From: Bacteroidota bacterium | GTDB taxonomy: Bacteria; Bacteroidota; Bacteroidia; NS11-12g; UBA955 | Direction of reading: 5' to 3' | NCBI GenBank assembly: GCA_018333525.1 | Contig: JAGXTF010000117.1 | Location: 1 to 52,984 of the forward strand | Length of the DNA stretch: 52,984 nucleotides | Shown here: positions 49,481 through 52,984 of the stretch, piece by piece | How positions within the stretch are numbered: position 1 is the stretch's first letter | Layout of the letters: every line of letters begins with the position of its first letter | The notes under the pieces: generated by a model | What the model was told of the DNA's origin: nothing | Databases searched by the model: none | What the model saw: the letters and a program-made list of their open reading frames with translations, nothing else | Position numbers and translations under genes: made by a program

Positions 49481-50089
49481 ATGAAAAGACTGGAGAACAA
49501 CCTTGAATTAATGGGAGAGATTGGAAAGCACACTCTCACTGCCTTCTACCCTGCCGGAACTACCCTGAGTTCGGGAAATTTAAAAGCCCTGCCTATTGTA
49601 AAAACCGGAGTTTTAAAAGTGATGCAAATTGATGAATCCGGTCACCATAAATTTTTATACTATGTGCAACCCGGAGAAACCTGCGTAATCTCAATGCTGG
49701 AGTCGGAAGTAGACCAACCCAGCAGCATTGTTGCCCGGGTGGACCGCGATGCGGAAATCATGTTTGTTCCACTTGAAAAATCCCGCACCTGGATGCAACA
49801 GTATCCGGAATGGCTGGAATTTATGATGACCACCTATTATAAGCGTTTCAATGAAGTGATAAAGGCGTTTAACAGCGCATCCGCAGAGAAACTGGAAACC
49901 AGGATCATGCGATATCTCAAACAGCGAAAGAATGTGGTTGGACAATCTGTGGTTGCTATTACGCATCAGAACATGGCTACCGATCTGGCCACTAACCGAG
50001 TGGTAATCTCAAGACTTTTAAAGTCTTTGGAAAACCGCGGATTGATCAAACTCGGCAGAAATAAAATAGAACTGACCGAGGCTCTGTAA
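49481..50089 (+). CDS. Crp/Fnr-family transcriptional regulator
   Basis: A 202-residue regulator. The N-terminal cyclic-nucleotide-binding-type beta-roll (~15-115) has FYPAGTTLSSGN, VKTGVLKVMQIDESGHHKFL, YVQPGETCVISML and a helix AEKLETRIMRYLKQR. The C-terminal winged helix (~150-200) has THQNMATDLATNRVVISRLLKSLENRGLIKLGRNKIEL. The canonical cAMP-contact residues are not evident, so the ligand is unknown. One Cys (CVISM) is not enough for an Fnr-type cluster. It is followed at 75 nt by a rhodanese gene, a pairing seen elsewhere in Bacteroidota and perhaps linked to sulfur or redox state. Confidence 0.93.
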   Translation: MKRLENNLELMGEIGKHTLTAFYPAGTTLSSGNLKALPIVKTGVLKVMQIDESGHHKFLYYVQPGETCVISMLESEVDQPSSIVARVDRDAEIMFVPLEKSRTWMQQYPEWLEFMMTTYYKRFNEVIKAFNSASAEKLETRIMRYLKQRKNVVGQSVVAITHQNMATDLATNRVVISRLLKSLENRGLIKLGRNKIELTEAL

Positions 50090-50164
50090 CATAAGTCATA
50101 TGAATTCACGCGGCAAATCACTTGTTTTGCCGTTCGTTCTAATAAAAAGCAAATACAAAAGAAT

Positions 50165-50428
50165 ATGTCAACGAAAAAAGTAACGGTAATTGATGTAAGA
50201 AATCAGGATGATTTTAATGCAAACCATATGAATGGCGCATTGAATATTCCCTTCAATGAACTTCCACAGCGAATGCGCGAAATTTCCGGCGAAAACGACG
50301 CCGTATTTATATGTTCTTCATCTGGAGAAAGCAGCAGCAAAGCAGAACAATTGCTGCGCGGAAATGGGTTTTCCAATGTTTATGACGGTGGTTCATGGCA
50401 AGACCTGAACCAGCTGATGAACAACTAA
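50165..50428 (+). CDS. single-domain rhodanese-like protein
   Basis: An 87-residue cytoplasmic rhodanese domain. VIDVRNQDDFNANHMNGALN is the typical N-terminal part, and the active-site Cys50 lies in VFICSSSGESSSKAEQLL, followed by GFSNVYDGG and a C-terminal helix. The loop lacks the Arg usual in CRxGxR sulfurtransferases, so the donor or activity may differ. It would carry persulfide sulfur. ATG 50165 is preceded by an AT-rich leader. It follows the Crp/Fnr gene and is likely co-regulated with it. Confidence 0.9.
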   Translation: MSTKKVTVIDVRNQDDFNANHMNGALNIPFNELPQRMREISGENDAVFICSSSGESSSKAEQLLRGNGFSNVYDGGSWQDLNQLMNN

Positions 50429-50510
50429 AATTTCGTTTCACTTATTTACCCCAAATTTGCGAATGATCGCGGGTCCGGGTATTGCCCAAAAATTTCAGAT
50501 TCCGTTTTAG

Positions 50511-50541
50511 GCAAAAAAAAAGCGCAATAATGCGCTTTTCT
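50511..50541. terminator. bidirectional terminator between rhodanese and rplQ
   Basis: Stem AAAAGCGCA/TGCGCTTTT with an ATAA loop, flanked by A- and T-runs. It closes the ribosomal protein operon (minus strand) and the rhodanese transcript (plus strand). Confidence 0.92.
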
Positions 50542-50558
50542 ATAAAATACAATTTGAA

Positions 50559-51203
50559 TTATGCTTTGTTATCTTCTTCTGAACCTTCAGCAGGTGCATC
50601 TTCACTTGCGGGAGTTTCTTCAGCAGTTTCAGTAGTTTCAGCGGCTACTTCAGCAGCAGCTTCTTCTACAACCGGTGCTTCGGTTTCTTCCACTTCAGTT
50701 TCCACTACGTCAATTACTTCAGCAGGAGCAACAGTTTCAACCACTGCAGCTGTAGTTTCAGTTTTTGCAGTGCTGGTTTTTGCTTTTCCACGACGAGTGC
50801 GTTTGGATGCAGCTTTTTTCGCAGTTCCATACCCTTCGAAATATTCGTTGAAATCTACCAGCTCAATCATTGCCATATCTGCATTATCTCCGGCTCTGTT
50901 GCCGATTTTTAAAATGCGGGTATAACCACCAGGCCTGGAAGCTACTTTTTCACCTACAACTGTAAACAGCTCATGCACAGCTTCTTTATCCTGAAGATAA
51001 GAGAACACCGTACGGTGGTTGTGTGTGTTGTTTTCTTTGCCTTTGGTAATCAGGGGCTCCACATAAACGCGCAAAGCTTTGGCTTTTGCCACAGTAGTGG
51101 TAATTTTCTTGTGCTTAATCAGAGAAGATGCCATGTTGGCCATCAGCGCCCTTCTATGGGGAGCGGTTCTTCCAAGATGATTAACTTTCTTTCCGTGTCT
51201 CAT
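50559..51203 (-). CDS. rplQ: 50S ribosomal protein L17 with acidic C-terminal extension
   Basis: Large-subunit ribosomal protein. The core (~1-120) is typical: [57 protein letters not shown] and [21 protein letters not shown] basic patch ([15 protein letters not shown]) leads to ~75 residues rich in Glu, Ala, Thr and Val. The total of 214 residues compares with about 127 in E. coli. Extended L17 is known in Bacteroidota, but the tail here is strongly acidic and low in complexity. It ends the rpsK-rpsD-rpoA-rplQ operon, 6 nt after rpoA. Confidence 0.97.
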   Translation of the reverse strand: MRHGKKVNHLGRTAPHRRALMANMASSLIKHKKITTTVAKAKALRVYVEPLITKGKENNTHNHRTVFSYLQDKEAVHELFTVVGEKVASRPGGYTRILKIGNRAGDNADMAMIELVDFNEYFEGYGTAKKAASKRTRRGKAKTSTAKTETTAAVVETVAPAEVIDVVETEVEETEAPVVEEAAAEVAAETTETAEETPASEDAPAEGSEEDNKA

Positions 51204-51209
51204 TTTTAA

Positions 51210-52202
51210 TTAATCTTCATTCAGGTTGTACTTCGATACATCCATACCGAAATGCAGGCCTTTTTCTCTTACAAATTCTTCTAATTCAGAAAGGGATTTC
51301 TTACCGAAGTTTCTGAACTTCAACAAGTCATCTATCTGGTAATTCACCAATTCACCCAAGGTGCGGATCTCTGCTGCTTTCAGGCAATTGTATGCTCTTA
51401 CAGACAAATCGAGGTCTGCCAGAGGTGTTTTGAGGATTTTGCGCATTTGCAGGAATCCTTCATCCACTTCTTCTACAGCTTTGCTCGCTTTTGACTCAGG
51501 CATAATGTTTTCATCGCTGAACAATACAAAGTGCTGAATCAGGATTTTAGCAGCCTCTTTCAATGCCTCTTCCGGATGAATGCTACCATCGGTAGAAACT
51601 TCCATTACGAGTTTTTCAAAGTCAGTACGCTGCTCCACACGAAAATCTTCAATGGTGTATTTTACATTTCGGATTGGAGTGTAAATAGAGTCGATTGGAA
51701 TCAATCCAATAGGTGAATCTTTTACCTTATTTTCTTCAGCAGGAACATAACCACGGCCTTTGCCAATGGTGAGTTCCAATTCCAGATTGATAGTTGGCTC
51801 CAGATTGCAGATAACCAATTCCGGATTCAATACATTGAAAGCGTTGGTATAACGTCCGATATCGCCGGCCAGAAACTGGTCTTTGCCTTTGATGGAGATA
51901 TAAATCTTTTCTGAATCTTCAGTGGAGGAATTGGCTTTGAAACGCACTTGTTTCAAATTCAAAACCACTTCAACCACATCTTCAACTACTCCTTTAATAG
52001 AGCTGAATTCGTGATCTACACCCTGAATTTTTACAGAGGTAATTGCATGCCCTTCCAATGAGGAAAGGAGAATGCGCCTCATGGCATTGCCAATAGTAAC
52101 TCCGTAGCCTTTTTCCAATGGTGAAAATTCGAACACACCATGAAAATCTGTGGCTTTGTTCATTACCACTTTATTCGGTTTTTGAAATGGTATAACTCCC
52201 AT
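51210..52202 (-). CDS. rpoA: DNA-directed RNA polymerase subunit alpha
   Basis: Alpha subunit of RNA polymerase, 330 residues. The N-terminal dimerisation domain has [20 protein letters not shown] and [29 protein letters not shown] and [19 protein letters not shown] follow. The C-terminal domain, which contacts UP elements and activators, has [20 protein letters not shown] and [16 protein letters not shown]. Length and motif order are normal. It is preceded by rpsD with 20 nt between. Confidence 0.98.
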   Translation of the reverse strand: MGVIPFQKPNKVVMNKATDFHGVFEFSPLEKGYGVTIGNAMRRILLSSLEGHAITSVKIQGVDHEFSSIKGVVEDVVEVVLNLKQVRFKANSSTEDSEKIYISIKGKDQFLAGDIGRYTNAFNVLNPELVICNLEPTINLELELTIGKGRGYVPAEENKVKDSPIGLIPIDSIYTPIRNVKYTIEDFRVEQRTDFEKLVMEVSTDGSIHPEEALKEAAKILIQHFVLFSDENIMPESKASKAVEEVDEGFLQMRKILKTPLADLDLSVRAYNCLKAAEIRTLGELVNYQIDDLLKFRNFGKKSLSELEEFVREKGLHFGMDVSKYNLNED

Positions 52203-52222
52203 GTTTTTTTCTCTTTAATTAA

Positions 52223-52828
52223 TTATTTGCTGTACAATTCTACAATCAGTTGTTCCTTGATGTTCTCAGGAATCTCATCTCTTTCCGGATAGGTCAGGAA
52301 AGTTCCGCTAAATGCATCGCCATTCCAATCGAGCCAGTTAAAGCGCTTGCGCACATTGCTCACACTGTCGGAAATTACTTCCAGTGATTTTGACTTTTCG
52401 CGAACAGCAACCACATCTCCTGGGCGCAAAGCGTAGCTGGGGATATTTACAACTTCACCGTTAACAGTGATGTGGCAATGTCCAACCAACTGGCGTGCAG
52501 CACGGCGGGTAGGTGCAATTCCGAGGCGGAATACGGTGTTATCCAAACGAGCTTCGAGGAATTTCAACAGGTTCTCACCAGTGATTCCTTTTTTCGCAGC
52601 AGCGCGTTTGAAGGTATTGCGGAACTGGCGTTCCAGCAATCCGTATGTATATTTTGCTTTCTGCTTTTCAGCAAGCTGAACAGCATATTCGGAAAGCTTT
52701 GGCCTACGGCGTGAATTGCCATGAATGCCTGGTCCGTAGTTCTTTTTCTCCAATGCTTTATCGCGTCCGAAGATTGGTTCGCGGAAACGACGTGCTACTT
52801 TGGATTTGGGGCCTGTATATCTTGCCAT
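52223..52828 (-). CDS. rpsD: 30S ribosomal protein S4
   Basis: Small-subunit assembly protein, 201 residues. [20 protein letters not shown] at the start, then [28 protein letters not shown] and the S4 RNA-binding domain [20 protein letters not shown] with [16 protein letters not shown] and [14 protein letters not shown]. It lies 22 nt after rpsK. In other bacteria S4 represses this operon post-transcriptionally; no leader site is visible here. Confidence 0.98.
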   Translation of the reverse strand: MARYTGPKSKVARRFREPIFGRDKALEKKNYGPGIHGNSRRRPKLSEYAVQLAEKQKAKYTYGLLERQFRNTFKRAAAKKGITGENLLKFLEARLDNTVFRLGIAPTRRAARQLVGHCHITVNGEVVNIPSYALRPGDVVAVREKSKSLEVISDSVSNVRKRFNWLDWNGDAFSGTFLTYPERDEIPENIKEQLIVELYSK

Positions 52829-52850
52829 GTACTTTTCTTATTTGATTGCG

Positions 52851-52984
52851 TTAAACCCTGCGGCGCTTTGGAGGACGACATCCGTTATGTGGTAATGGAG
52901 TTGTATCTGTAATAGAAATCACTTCCAATCCAACGGTTTGGAGGTTACGGATTGCGCTGTCGCGCCCGCCTCCCGGACCTTTAA
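52851..52984 (-). CDS. rpsK: 30S ribosomal protein S11, C-terminal part
   Basis: The last 44 residues of S11, cut by the right window edge. They include [20 protein letters not shown] and the conserved end [20 protein letters not shown], with stop TAA at 52853. S11 contacts the mRNA exit side of the small subunit. It is the first visible gene of the rpsK-rpsD-rpoA-rplQ unit, which should continue upstream with rpsM. Confidence 0.95.
   Translation of the reverse strand, partial: KGPGGGRDSAIRNLQTVGLEVISITDTTPLPHNGCRPPKRRRV

Noticed and set aside
49209-49539. Short frames on both strands before the Crp/Fnr gene
   Set aside because: No ATG start with an entry signal and no domain; the minus-strand one runs into the Crp/Fnr gene.

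Overview
The window is a stretch of an AT-rich Bacteroidota chromosome, probably Chitinophagales- or Saprospirales-like; the rank below phylum is a guess. The evidence is type IX secretion (T9SS) sorting domains of both type A and type B, short NuoG, HemD followed by a DUF4271 protein, an S46 dipeptidyl-peptidase, a long SecA with a SEC-C tail, L17 with an acidic tail, and repeated promoter -7 boxes of the Bacteroidota form TAnnTTTG. No plasmid, phage, CRISPR array, tRNA or rRNA was seen.

Layout. 1-2.6 kb: the tail of a large T9SS type B protein, a secreted subtilase with a type A domain, and a MORN-repeat protein. 2.6-3.5 kb: a repeat-rich gap with short palindromes and a 257-bp tandem duplication. 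3.5-6.9 kb: a CPA2-type cation/proton antiporter and a LytTR response regulator with its membrane kinase. 7-9.5 kb: small lipoproteins, a small outer-membrane protein and a GxxExxY protein flanked by degenerate repeats. 9.5-14.4 kb: complex I genes nuoE-F-G-H, with an FkbM-type methyltransferase gene between nuoF and nuoG. 14.8-19.7 kb: an MBL-fold hydrolase, two paralogous lipoproteins, menD, smpB, a thioesterase and a 42-residue lipoprotein. 19.7-25.5 kb: a PG_1098-type methyltransferase, hemD, DUF4271, an Omp85-like protein and hemW.

25.5-33.1 kb is the most striking block. It holds an ECF sigma factor, an overlapping gene for a protein that appears to cross both membranes (cytoplasmic head, one inner-membrane helix, long disordered linker, C-terminal beta-barrel), then two T9SS cargo proteins. 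One cargo is a 970-residue chain of ten cysteine-rich PKD-like modules. It reads as a surface-to-nucleus-free (envelope to RNA polymerase) signalling unit linked to a secreted surface layer or fibre.

33.1-38.2 kb: a universal stress protein, a TRIC-type channel, and homoserine dehydrogenase plus a cystathionine gamma-synthase-like enzyme behind a SAM-I riboswitch with terminator, then a YkuK-type RNase H-like protein. 38.2-38.9 kb is a repeat-filled gap. 38.9-43.5 kb: secA and a PAS histidine kinase whose phospho-acceptor histidine appears to be serine. 43.7-49.1 kb: a DPP11-like S46 peptidase, a T9SS-exported esterase and three tandem paralogous lipoproteins. 49.5-53 kb: a Crp/Fnr regulator with a rhodanese, then the end of the ribosomal protein/RNA polymerase alpha operon (rpsK, rpsD, rpoA, rplQ).

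Regulation is unusually readable. Thirteen genes or operons have a TAnnTTTG or TAnnTTCG box just upstream. In at least seven the start codon lies within about 10 nt of the box, which suggests leaderless or nearly leaderless mRNAs. Several other starts are TTG or GTG.
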